Source: Kribbella rubisoli (GTDB lineage Bacteria > Actinomycetota > Actinomycetes > Propionibacteriales > Kribbellaceae). Taken from it: a DNA stretch of 64,000 nt. This document shows, one piece after another, positions 53,811 to 62,269 of the stretch; the stretch's first letter is position 1; every line of letters begins with the position of its first letter. The translations under genes and the position numbers were made by a program. The stretch covers positions 47,193 through 111,192 of the forward strand of contig NZ_SHKR01000003.1 of the NCBI RefSeq assembly GCF_004217145.1. The letters are read 5' to 3'. A model generated the notes under the pieces. The model had not been told where the DNA came from. It did not search any database and saw only the letters and a program-made list of their open reading frames with translations.

Positions 53811-54788
53811 TCATGGACGGCGCAGGTTTGTGTGTTCTTCGAGGGCTGGGATCAGGTGCTCGGCGATCTTGGCGTGGCCGGCGACGGTCGGATGCACCTG
53901 GTCGGTGCAGTCGTCTTCGGTGATCCAGCCGGTGGAGTCGATGTAGACCAGGTTGGGGTCGTCGAGGGACTTCACCGCGGCCTGGATCGTGTCGGCGTGC
54001 TTCCCGTTGAACGGCGTCAGCGACACGATCGTCGACTCCGGGTACGCCGCGCGCACCCGCCGTACATAATCCGCGTACTCCTCGACCTCCAGCGTCGGAT
54101 CGTTCACGCCGAGGTTGATCACGACCACGTCCGACGGCTCGACGCGCTCGGCCGGTGAGCCGGCGAAGTTCCAGCCGAACGAGTCCACGCCGGCCGGCAC
54201 CTCGCCGTTCCCCGGCTTGCTGATCCCCTGGCTCCCGAATCCGACCTGGTACGACGTCGCGCCGAACGCCCGAGCGGTCAGATACGCGTACGACGTCGTA
54301 CCGTCCGCGCCCTCGGACTCCGGGTGCACGCTCAGCGACCGCACACCCTGCGTGATCGAGTCGCCGTAGAACTCGATCCGCGGACCGCCGGGCCGACCGC
54401 TCAACCGGAGCCGCGTCTTCACGTCGAGCACGAGACCAGCGAACACGACCGCGCACTCGAACGGCGGGTTCCACCGGTTCGCGTGCTCGTTCACGTCCTT
54501 CACCACGACCTCGACCTGGTGCCGGCCGTCCGGCTCCGACAGCTCGACGACCGGTCCCTCGATCACGTGCAATTCCGGCTCGCCGTCGTCGACCGTGATC
54601 CACACGTGCGGCGCGACCGTCAGCCCGTCGGTGTCGAACAGCAACTGCAGCCGCTCACCGGCGTACGAGAACGAGATCCGCGAACCGGAGTTCACGGTGA
54701 TCGCGACACCGGGCTGGTGTCCCCACTGTCCTTCCAGGACGATGCGCGGATCGGACGGGGCGACGACCTCGCCAGGCTCGAACGGCAC
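53811..54788 (-). CDS. SGNH/GDSL esterase, CE2-like
   Basis: A 325-residue two-domain hydrolase. The first 115 residues form a beta-sandwich of the carbohydrate-esterase 2 type. The SGNH domain follows with the nucleophile Ser in IEFYGDSITQG, the Asn in INLGVNDP, and the Asp-His dyad in DQVHPTVAGH. It would remove acetyl groups from a polysaccharide. No signal peptide is seen, so it may act on imported oligosaccharides. The start is GTG 54788. It is convergent with the lipoprotein gene. Confidence 0.85.
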   Translation of the reverse strand: MPFEPGEVVAPSDPRIVLEGQWGHQPGVAITVNSGSRISFSYAGERLQLLFDTDGLTVAPHVWITVDDGEPELHVIEGPVVELSEPDGRHQVEVVVKDVNEHANRWNPPFECAVVFAGLVLDVKTRLRLSGRPGGPRIEFYGDSITQGVRSLSVHPESEGADGTTSYAYLTARAFGATSYQVGFGSQGISKPGNGEVPAGVDSFGWNFAGSPAERVEPSDVVVINLGVNDPTLEVEEYADYVRRVRAAYPESTIVSLTPFNGKHADTIQAAVKSLDDPNLVYIDSTGWITEDDCTDQVHPTVAGHAKIAEHLIPALEEHTNLRRP

Positions 54789-54846
54789 AGCACACTCCTC
54801 GGTCTCGGTTGCTGTGCCATTCTGCCTGGCCGTCCTGTCTACGAGG

Positions 54847-55638
54847 TCACCATCCCGCCTTCCGGGCCCGCGCCTCGAACAGCAGGATGCCCGCCGACAG
54901 CGCGACGTTCAGCGAGTCCGCCTGCCCGAGCATCGGGATCGACACCGCGTCGAACCCCTCGTCATGCCACTCCCGCGAGAGCCCCGAACCCTCCGAACCG
55001 ACCACGAACGCCGTCGGCCCGTCGTACTGCGGAACGCGATACGTCCCCGTTGCCGCCGGGTCGGCGAGGTGGACGCGGAAGCGGTGGCTCCGCAGCCACG
55101 CCGCGGCGGACGGGATGTCGTCGAACTCCAGGATCGGCGTCGAGAGGACGGTCCCGCGGCTCGCGGAGTACACGGACGGATGCGTCGGCCGGGCTCGCTT
55201 GCTCGTCAGCACGAGACAGTCGGCGTTGGCGGCGTCCGCCGTACGGATCAGGGTGCCGAGGTTGCCGGCGTACTCGACGCCGTCCGCGACCAGCACCAGC
55301 GACTCGTTGGTGAACTCGAACGTGTGCGGCCGCCACTCCGGGAGGCGTGCGATCGAGATCAGGCCGTCGGACCGGGTCTTGCGGGAGAGGCGGGCGAGCA
55401 GCTTCTCCGAGATGCGGTACACCTCGGTGGCGCGCTCCGCGATCCGATGGACCCCGGTCGTGGCCACCTCGGGGCACCAGAAGAAGGCGTCGATCGAGGC
55501 CGCGGTGGTGAGTAGGCGGTCGTGTTCCCAACTGCCTTCGACCATGATCCGACCGGGTGAACCGTCCTTCCGCAGGGTCAGCAGGTCACGGACACGGGGG
55601 TGTTGCGCGCCGATGGAACGCGCGTTGTGCACAGTCAT
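54847..55638 (-). CDS. TrmH/SpoU-family RNA methyltransferase
   Basis: A 263-residue SPOUT enzyme. Motif 1 is NLGTLIRTADAAN, motif 2 FVVGSEGSGLS, and motif 3 SIPMLGQADSLNVALSAGILLFE. It methylates a ribose 2'-OH in tRNA or rRNA using S-adenosylmethionine. ASRGTVLSTPI is like the segment in the thiostrepton-resistance (TsnR) group, but the N-terminal domain differs, so I do not call resistance. ATG 55638 with GGAG upstream is chosen over a 55668 start. Two hairpins lie in the leader. Confidence 0.87.
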   Translation of the reverse strand: MTVHNARSIGAQHPRVRDLLTLRKDGSPGRIMVEGSWEHDRLLTTAASIDAFFWCPEVATTGVHRIAERATEVYRISEKLLARLSRKTRSDGLISIARLPEWRPHTFEFTNESLVLVADGVEYAGNLGTLIRTADAANADCLVLTSKRARPTHPSVYSASRGTVLSTPILEFDDIPSAAAWLRSHRFRVHLADPAATGTYRVPQYDGPTAFVVGSEGSGLSREWHDEGFDAVSIPMLGQADSLNVALSAGILLFEARARKAGW

Positions 55639-55678
55639 GTGCAAGCTCCGAATGGAGAGAATCAGCAAGCGCGCCGGG

Positions 55679-55760
55679 GACCCTGCGACAGGGTCCGCAC
55701 CGGCGGGGCGACGCCCGTGGGGCGCCGTGGTACTGACGCGGCCTATCGACCGCGTCAGCC
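55679..55760 (-). promoter_or_regulatory. two hairpins in the TrmH leader
   Basis: ggaccctg-cga-cagggtcc (about 55679-55697) and ctgacgcgg-cctatcga-ccgcgtcag (about 55733-55758) would fold in the 5' leader of the methyltransferase mRNA. This recalls attenuators of rRNA-modification genes. The function is unproven. Confidence 0.4.
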
Positions 55761-55815
55761 AAGGATTCTCATCACATCTCGGATGGTAGGCAGCCCGGCC
55801 GCGGGCGTCATCCGG

Positions 55816-55851
55816 TTTTCCACAGCACCACCCGCGATCCGGTTATCCACA
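55816..55851 (+). promoter_or_regulatory. two DnaA-box-like sites
   Basis: TTTTCCACA (55816-55824) and TTATCCACA (55843-55851) are 27 bases apart, each preceded by ATCCGG and followed by G. The second matches the classical DnaA box. They lie about 100 bases before the SMC-type operon. Only two boxes are present and no origin genes are near, so this is not an origin. DnaA control of the operon is possible. Confidence 0.45.
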
Positions 55852-55946
55852 GGCTCCTGGCGGGTGAGTTTTGGTCTGTCGGTGCGGGTGGTTAGAGTCC
55901 TTTTCTCTGGTAGCCCAGCTGCTATCACACGGGAGGGAGTGCGGGG

Positions 55947-57137
55947 ATGGACGCGACACTGCTCGACGCCGAGGCCGAGGCGGCTGTGCTGCGCGTCTAC
56001 CGTCAGGTCTTCGCCGTGCTCGCCCGCGAGGCCGGCGCGATGATCGTCGACCCCGACCTGCTCGACGCCGATCAGGCCATCCTGGACGCGTTCGCCGAGG
56101 CCGGCAGCGACGGTCTCACGGTCGAGCAGGCCACGCTCGCCTGCCGGGCGTATCCGCACGACGTGATCGTCCGCCGCTTCGAGGTGCTCCGGCAGTACGG
56201 CGCGATCACCAAACTCGTCGACCGTCCGAACGAACTGCGTCACCGCGCCGCCTTCGCGCCGTATGTGATGCTGATGTTCTTGCGCCGGATGTCCGTCCAG
56301 GGCGGTCAGGCCGAGCTGCACCAGCTGCTCACCCTCGAGGCGCACAGCGTCAGCGACCCGCAGGCGACCGCCGACGAGGGCAAGGCATCGATCGGGCGGA
56401 TGACCAAGGTTTTCCGACTCCTCGGGAACGAGCTGGCGATCCTCGTCTCGACCAGCACCACGGCACAGCTCCGCGAGAACGCCCAGCTCGCGTGGGGTAA
56501 CGAGCGCCTGATCGAGCAGGCCGAGAAGGTCCACCGCATCGTTCTGGAGCGCTGGCCCGAGCTGCACCGAGACTGTACTTCGCTCCGCATGGCCCTCGCC
56601 GCGTATGCCGACGCCGTGCAACTCGCCGCCGGCCGCCTGGTCGAGCGAGCCGGTACGACCCGGGCGCTCGGGCTCTTGCCGATGGAGACCTGGCTGACGT
56701 TCACGCGCAGCAGCGAGCCTGATGCGCTGGCCGCCGTACTGGATGGCCTTCTCTTTGATGCTGCTGCGCCGGACTTCTCGCCACAGACGATGGTCGAGGC
56801 GGTCGAGACAGGACGCCGGTCCGGCAGCGCCCGGATGGCACCGCCGCGTCCGACCGCGGATGCCGACGCGCCTGAGTCCGCGGCCGCGACGGATCGCGAG
56901 GACCTACGCGCGGAGGCCGAGCGGGTGCTGGCCGGACGGTCCGAGGTTGACATCGTGGAGGTCATCGACGAGGCCGGCGACTGGATCACGGCGCGACGCG
57001 TGCTGGCCGAGCTGACCGCGGCGCACTTGCACGACGAGCTCGACTACGAGCTGGTCTGGTCCGACGGCATGCGCATCGACCCGTCCGCGGGGACGCCGTG
57101 GGCGACCGAAGGTGTCTTCCGCCGGGTGGCGCGATGA
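55947..57137 (+). CDS. kleisin-like subunit of an SMC complex (MukF/JetA-like)
   Basis: A 396-residue mostly helical protein with a winged-helix-like N-terminal part (TVEQATLACRAYPHDVIVRR near 55-75), a long helical middle, a low-complexity linker (about 285-320, Pro/Ala/Thr/Asp-rich) and a C-terminal winged-helix-like end (EVDIVEVIDEAGDWITARR). That plan is the one of bacterial kleisins. It is the first gene of a four-gene operon ending in an SMC-like ATPase. GGGAGGGAG precedes ATG 55947. Sequence similarity to JetA or MksF is not obvious by eye; the assignment is by size, architecture and position. Confidence 0.6.
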   Translation: MDATLLDAEAEAAVLRVYRQVFAVLAREAGAMIVDPDLLDADQAILDAFAEAGSDGLTVEQATLACRAYPHDVIVRRFEVLRQYGAITKLVDRPNELRHRAAFAPYVMLMFLRRMSVQGGQAELHQLLTLEAHSVSDPQATADEGKASIGRMTKVFRLLGNELAILVSTSTTAQLRENAQLAWGNERLIEQAEKVHRIVLERWPELHRDCTSLRMALAAYADAVQLAAGRLVERAGTTRALGLLPMETWLTFTRSSEPDALAAVLDGLLFDAAAPDFSPQTMVEAVETGRRSGSARMAPPRPTADADAPESAAATDREDLRAEAERVLAGRSEVDIVEVIDEAGDWITARRVLAELTAAHLHDELDYELVWSDGMRIDPSAGTPWATEGVFRRVAR

Positions 57138-57730
57138 GCACCGAAGCCGTGGAGCGGCGGCTCTACAACGCGCTGTGGTGGGCGAAGGTGCAGTCGGCCG
57201 GGCCGCTCGAGGTCGACCCTGAGACGCCTGCAGTAGCCGGCCTCACCCGTGCGGCATCACCGGACGGATCGACCGTCTGGCTCGTGCCGACGCTCCCTTC
57301 GGGCGCAGGTCACAGCGTCCTCGAGGAGCTCGGCGCTCCCCCGGTCGCCGTCGAGCAGCCGAACGAGACCGCCCGCCTGCTCGCGATCTGCGTCACCTGC
57401 TGCTGGACGGACCGCAGCGCACCGGCTTGGCCAGGTGTGACCGGCACACTCGCCCAGATCAGATCCGTGTACGCCGGGATGCGCGGCCGCGCCGAGCAGT
57501 CAAGCGACCTGACCCTGATCATCGGCAGCCTGCGGCGCCTGCACGCCACGCACTGGATCCGCTGGGACGAGAAGACCGCCGAAGTCCGGCTCGGTCCGCG
57601 TGTCGTCACCTGGACCGCGACCGACCTGTCGACCCTCCGCGATCTGTGCCGCCATCTCCCCGAGCCACCGCCCGCCGAGCTGTCCACCCGGCCTGAGCCG
57701 GTCGAGCGCCAGGAGGTGCTGGATGACTGA
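57134..57730 (+). CDS. small winged-helix subunit of the SMC operon
   Basis: A 198-residue protein overlapping the kleisin-like gene by ATGA. The C-terminal half reads as a winged helix (TLIIGSLRRLHATHWIRWDE then VRLGPRVVTWTATDL). MukE, JetB and ScpB are small winged-helix (KITE) proteins that bind kleisins, and this gene has the expected place and size. It overlaps the next gene by 8 bases. The N-terminal part is unrecognised. Confidence 0.55.
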   Translation: MSTEAVERRLYNALWWAKVQSAGPLEVDPETPAVAGLTRAASPDGSTVWLVPTLPSGAGHSVLEELGAPPVAVEQPNETARLLAICVTCCWTDRSAPAWPGVTGTLAQIRSVYAGMRGRAEQSSDLTLIIGSLRRLHATHWIRWDEKTAEVRLGPRVVTWTATDLSTLRDLCRHLPEPPPAELSTRPEPVERQEVLDD

Positions 57731-58379
57731 GCCGCACGCCCTGTTCGACTCGTTGCTCCAGGACCTCAGCGACCGCGCACGGGACGAAGTGCTCGCCGCC
57801 TTCAGCGCAGTGCAGTACGCCGCGCATCCGGTCGCCGAAGTACAGCTGGCCGGCCTCCGCGACGTGACCCTGCGCCGCCAGGTGCAGCGGATGCTCAAGC
57901 TCATCGGCCGTACGCTCGTCCACGTCGACGGCACGCATTGGACCGCCGGGTACGACGACGACATCGCCGCGAGCCTGGTCGCACAGGGCTGGCAGCCGTT
58001 GTCGGTCATCGACCGCGCAGTGCTGGTGCTGGTGCTCGTCCATTCCGTCGCGATCCCCCGCAGCGAAGGCATCCTCACCGGCGACAGCTGGAAGTCGGCG
58101 CGACCCACGACCGTCGACGAGTTGCGGACGACGCGGATCAGCGGCGAGGAGCGACGCCTGTCCCTGCAGCGATTGCGCGCCGCCGGGTTGATCCAGCTCT
58201 CGGGCGATCACTCGGGCGGCCCGTCGTACATCCCGGGTCCGCAACTGCAGCGCCTGACACCGGCAGCACGCCGACGACTGCAGGACCAACTGATCCTCGC
58301 CGCCGCCCCGGCCAGCCCGATCGCCGAAGCCATCCGCGCCCGCAACGGCAGCCCCGTAGTAGTAGGAGATGAGTCATGA
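57723..58379 (+). CDS. second small winged-helix subunit of the SMC operon
   Basis: A 218-residue protein, ATG 57723 inside the previous gene's last codons. A winged-helix pattern is seen at about residues 95-185 (VIDRAVLVLVLVHSV, RRLSLQRLRAAGLIQL, then a hairpin and LTPAARRRLQDQL). Like the preceding protein it fits a MukE/JetB-type partner. Two different KITE-like proteins in one operon would allow a heterodimer, which bacterial MukBEF and Wadjet do not have. Confidence 0.55.
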   Translation: MTEPHALFDSLLQDLSDRARDEVLAAFSAVQYAAHPVAEVQLAGLRDVTLRRQVQRMLKLIGRTLVHVDGTHWTAGYDDDIAASLVAQGWQPLSVIDRAVLVLVLVHSVAIPRSEGILTGDSWKSARPTTVDELRTTRISGEERRLSLQRLRAAGLIQLSGDHSGGPSYIPGPQLQRLTPAARRRLQDQLILAAAPASPIAEAIRARNGSPVVVGDES

Positions 58380-58455
58380 GCGAGCGTAGCGAGCTCATCA
58401 TTCAATACAGCGCGCATGGTGCCTCATCCGCGCCCGGAGCGAAGCGAGGACGTGG

Positions 58456-61400
58456 ATGAGTTTCGTAGCCGAGGACGGGCCGTTCGACATCCTTGGGTCC
58501 AAGGTGCTGCTCGGGGTGCAGGTCGTCGACCTGTCGCGCCTGTCGACGCACCCGATCCCGATGATCGGCCGCGGCCTGATCACGGTCGCCGGCCAAGGCC
58601 CGACCGACTCCAACGGCGCCGGCAAGTCGTCGTGGATCGCCGCGCTCAGTCTCCTGCACGCCGACGACCAGTGGCGCCTCACCAGCGGTGCTCCGGGCGC
58701 GGCCGAGTTGCTGTTCACAGCTGAAGCGGCCGGCCAGGAAGGCAACTGGTCGAATGTCGACCGCGGCTACATCGTCGGCGTCTTCTCCGATCCCGAGCTG
58801 ACCGACCTCGACGAGGTCGAAGCGGCCGCAATCACCGTGTGGATCCGCATCAACCGCAAGGCGTCGTACATCGATCTCCGGTGGAAACAAGGCCTGCACA
58901 TCCCGTACGGCGCGACCGAGGCCGAGCGTGCCGCCGGCGCCGACGCGCTCTGGGCCGCCCTCCCGCACTCCAACGGCCGCACCGACTTCCACGCCAACAA
59001 GCTGTCCCAGGTCCTGTACGGCGGCCAGGTCCGCTGTGTCTCGTTCTTGTCGACGTCGGTGCGCTCCAGCCCGACGGCCAACCTGCTCGCGGAGCCGCTC
59101 AATGAGCTTGGCCCGGCCCGGATCTTCAACGCGATCGCGACCCTCACCGGTCTCGACCACGAGCTCGAGCAGGAGCAGGCACACCGCTCCGCCGAGCACA
59201 CCCAGCGCGAGGCGACCAAGCAGGCGACGGCCGACCTGCAGCGGTGGGAGCAGGAGATGGCGACCGTCGAGGCCGGCATCCTGCAGCGCGCAGCCGCGCG
59301 GGAAGCGCTCGCGGCGGCGAAGGAATCGTGGCAGGCCCGCAACGCCCGGCACCTGATCGACGGCGACGCCCGCAACCGCGAGATCCTCCAGGAGCTCGGC
59401 GTACTCGACGAACGGGTCGCTGAGCAGGAAGCCCGGAAGGAATCTGTCGACACGGAGATAGATGCCTTTGGCAACGAAGAGGGCATGCTCCGGGACGTCC
59501 AGCTGACCCGTCAGGAGCGGGACAAGCTCGACGCCCGCGACCGCGAACTCGACCTCGCCCAGCGTTCGGTCCGCGAGCAGCTCGAGCGACTCGGCCAGGA
59601 GCATCGGCGGCTTCTTGAAGCGGGTCGTTCGGCGGACGGCCGTGACCTTGCCGCGGCCGGCGAGGAGCAGGCCGAGGCACGCGAGGTGCTGGAGGAGCAC
59701 ATCGGCCGCGACCATGCCGCGCGGGTGGCCGTCGAGCACACAGAGGCTGAGCTTCGTGAGGCCGAGAGCGGACAGACCGTGTCCGCGACCCAGCAGCAGG
59801 TGCTGGAGACTGCGGGCCTCGAGTGCGGCGCGCTGACCGACATCACCGAGCTGCCGGAATCCGACCGGGCCGAGTGGGAGCCGCGGCTCGCGCCGTACCG
59901 CGAGGCCGTGGTCATCGACGCCGGTGATGCGACTGTCGCGACGACCGCGCTGGCCGACGCCGGGTATCCCGGATTCCTGCTGGTACTGGCGAATCGCCCG
60001 GGCGCTCCGAAGTCGCGCCGTGGGCCAAAGTCGGCGGACAAGCGGTTCACATTAGACGGATTCTTCGCGGCCCTGGGCGAGCGTGCGACCAAAGAGAACA
60101 TCGACGAGGCCGCCGGTGTCATCTCGGTCGGTCAGTTCGACGAGCCGATCACCGGCCGGACCGCGCGGATCCAGGCGGCCGGGCGTCGCGTAGAGGCAGC
60201 GAAGGCAGCCCGCGCGGTCGCATCCGCCGCGCTGGAGCAGGCGCGATCCCGGGTCGAGCAGGCAGAGCGCCGGACCGCGGCCGCCCAGGCCCTGGCCGAC
60301 GCGGACACGGTCCAGGAGCAGATCCTGCAGCTTCGCGAGTCCATCGACCGGCACGAGACCGACCGCGACTCGCTCGCGCCACAACTCCAAGCAGCAAAGG
60401 AATCTGCGGAGGCGGCGGCCGGCCAGCAGTTGGTACGCGACGAGCGCCTGAAGAACCTCGAGTCGACCCGCCGCGACCACGACCGCATCCTCGACGACCT
60501 GACCGGCCGTCGGCTCGCGCTGCTGGAAGAGCAGACCACGCTCGACCTCACCACGCGGACCACGGCATGGGGCGGCACGCCCGCGGAGGCGGAGGAGTTC
60601 ATCCTCGGCCTGCCGGACGACGCACAACGCCGTACGACGGCCGACTGGAACCACCAGGCCTGCACGCAGCTCGACGACGTCATCCGCCGCTGCTTCCCGA
60701 ATGCTCGCTCGCGCGAGGAGATCCCGACCGAACTCTGGGAGATCCTGAACGGTCCGGACGGCTGGACGAGCGGCACTCTCGGCGACCGCGTCGGCCTGGT
60801 GCCGGCGCTGCACCGGACGCTGAGCAGCCACCTCGCGCAGCACGAGACGTTCGACAGCTTGCAGCAACAGCAGATCGCCAGCCAGCGCGCCGAGCGGAAC
60901 GCCGCTCTCGAACGCGCCCGCGAAGGTCTCGACGAAGCGGAGAGCACGGCCCGGGCCCACCGCACGTCGCTTGCCGACGGCATCAAAGCGCGACTTCGCC
61001 TGGTATCGCAGGAGTTCGACCGCCTCGACCAGCAGTACGGCGGGTACGGCGCAAAGCTCGAATTCCCTGAGCCTGACCCGCCGGCCGAGCCGGACAAGCC
61101 GTGGCGCTGGACAGTCACGCCGAAGTGGCGTCGGTCCGAGGGCGGTCCGTTCTCCGCGTTCAACGTCAAGGGCAACACCGCCCAGATGGACGAGAAGGCA
61201 GTCAAGCTCGTCTGCGCCGCGGCGCTCGCCGGCGGTTCGGATCGTCCGCTGCTGCTGATCCTCGACGAGCTCGGCCGCAACCTCGGTTCGCAGCACCGTC
61301 GTGAAGCAGTCGCTTTGTTCGAGCAGATCGGCCGCGACCGGAACATCACGGTCATCGGCGCGCTGCAGGACGACATGGAGCGGTACGCGCTCGCCTCGTC

Positions 61401-61572
61401 CCGGCTGTACGTGAAGCTCCGGCGTAGCTCGGACACCATGGCTTACAACCAGGCGCCGGTCGTGAAGGGCAACGAGGACAACGCCGCCCGAGTCGAGCTG
61501 CTCCGCGAGTGGATGACGTCGTACCGCGGCTCCACCCCGACCCTAGAGCTGACCTCGCCGACGCTCGCATAG
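58456..61572 (+). CDS. SMC/MukB-like ATPase
   Basis: A 1038-residue ATPase. The Walker A is GPTDSNGAGKSS at about 48-59, and Walker B LLLILDE at about 932-938 with a D-loop NLGSQHRREA. Between them lie long coiled coils (about 235-455 and 575-700, with shorter ones near 820-880) around a globular hinge at about 456-570 (EWEPRLAPYREAVVI, YPGFLLVLANRPGAP). The usual LSGGQ-like signature is not evident; GNTAQMDEKAVKLV lies where it should be. It is near the size of JetC but divergent. AGCGAGGA precedes ATG 58456. Confidence 0.8.
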   Translation: MSFVAEDGPFDILGSKVLLGVQVVDLSRLSTHPIPMIGRGLITVAGQGPTDSNGAGKSSWIAALSLLHADDQWRLTSGAPGAAELLFTAEAAGQEGNWSNVDRGYIVGVFSDPELTDLDEVEAAAITVWIRINRKASYIDLRWKQGLHIPYGATEAERAAGADALWAALPHSNGRTDFHANKLSQVLYGGQVRCVSFLSTSVRSSPTANLLAEPLNELGPARIFNAIATLTGLDHELEQEQAHRSAEHTQREATKQATADLQRWEQEMATVEAGILQRAAAREALAAAKESWQARNARHLIDGDARNREILQELGVLDERVAEQEARKESVDTEIDAFGNEEGMLRDVQLTRQERDKLDARDRELDLAQRSVREQLERLGQEHRRLLEAGRSADGRDLAAAGEEQAEAREVLEEHIGRDHAARVAVEHTEAELREAESGQTVSATQQQVLETAGLECGALTDITELPESDRAEWEPRLAPYREAVVIDAGDATVATTALADAGYPGFLLVLANRPGAPKSRRGPKSADKRFTLDGFFAALGERATKENIDEAAGVISVGQFDEPITGRTARIQAAGRRVEAAKAARAVASAALEQARSRVEQAERRTAAAQALADADTVQEQILQLRESIDRHETDRDSLAPQLQAAKESAEAAAGQQLVRDERLKNLESTRRDHDRILDDLTGRRLALLEEQTTLDLTTRTTAWGGTPAEAEEFILGLPDDAQRRTTADWNHQACTQLDDVIRRCFPNARSREEIPTELWEILNGPDGWTSGTLGDRVGLVPALHRTLSSHLAQHETFDSLQQQQIASQRAERNAALERAREGLDEAESTARAHRTSLADGIKARLRLVSQEFDRLDQQYGGYGAKLEFPEPDPPAEPDKPWRWTVTPKWRRSEGGPFSAFNVKGNTAQMDEKAVKLVCAAALAGGSDRPLLLILDELGRNLGSQHRREAVALFEQIGRDRNITVIGALQDDMERYALASSRLYVKLRRSSDTMAYNQAPVVKGNEDNAARVELLREWMTSYRGSTPTLELTSPTLA

Positions 61573-61675
61573 GTGCCGGTGCTGCTATTGGGGCGCGAGG
61601 TCTTCAACTGGCGGCCGCGATCCTCATACTCACGAGGTGAGAGCGCTCTCTTCCCTACCGCCCCAGGGAGATAAC
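61573..61675. other. gap after the SMC gene
   Basis: 103 bases with no gene. No strong terminator hairpin is seen. Confidence 0.4.
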
Positions 61676-62030
61676 ATGCTGTCACGCCAGGCTGCGCTGA
61701 CCGCGGCCCTCCGTCTATGACTTCTACTGGCTGCTGTCGTTGGGCTTGCGTTGTCCGCGGGCGCACTTACGGCTGAAGCGCGGGTGCAGGCGGACCAGGT
61801 CGCTCGGTTGCGTGCGACACGCTCGATCAGTCGAAGGCGCTATCTGATGGATCTGGCTGGCTCCACGGGCGATGCCTCGTACCGGACCGTATGCGCAGCG
61901 GCCGGCCGACTCGATCTGGCAGAACGATCGCGAGTCCCTCAACAGACTCGCCGGTGGCGGCGCCAACGTTCGACGGTGTACGCAGGCGAGCGCCTTGAGC
62001 GGGCTGCTGGCGGCGACCTCGAAGAGCTGA
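61676..62030 (+). pseudogene. decayed exported protein
   Basis: ATG 61676 has GGGAG 8 bases ahead and begins a signal peptide (MLSRQAALTAALRL), interrupted by an in-frame TGA at codon 15. The hydrophobic core continues in the same frame after the stop (LLLAAVVGLALSAGALTAEA). Near 61900 the coding signal shifts to another frame (DSIWQNDRESLNRLAGGGAN ... LLAATSKS) and stops at 62030. I cannot identify the parent family. The upstream signals and remaining signal peptide show that it was once an exported protein. The 239 bases after it hold no gene. Confidence 0.5.
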
Positions 62031-62269
62031 ATTCTTTGACAGTTGTCCAGATTTCGCTGGGTGGTTACCAAAATCCGACCCCGGTGCTGACCACTGACCG
62101 GTAGGTGCAGCAGACTGGTCCGGTGACGCTTCCAGAGCTCGATATCACCCGCTCACACCGAGTAGGCGGACCTCTGGTCAAGCGGTCGTATCACGGCGTA
62201 CCGTCACCTGCATCCGGCGCCGCAGTGTCTCCTCCGCAGATCCGGCCGCCTCATGATCGGAGGGCGTGA

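Noticed and set aside
55816..55851. Replication origin
   Set aside because: Only two DnaA-like boxes, no AT-rich region and no dnaA, dnaN or rep gene.
58376..58450. Repeated gagcgwagcgag motifs before the SMC gene
   Set aside because: Short, imperfect and similar to common GC-rich coding bias; only a 6-bp stem can be drawn.
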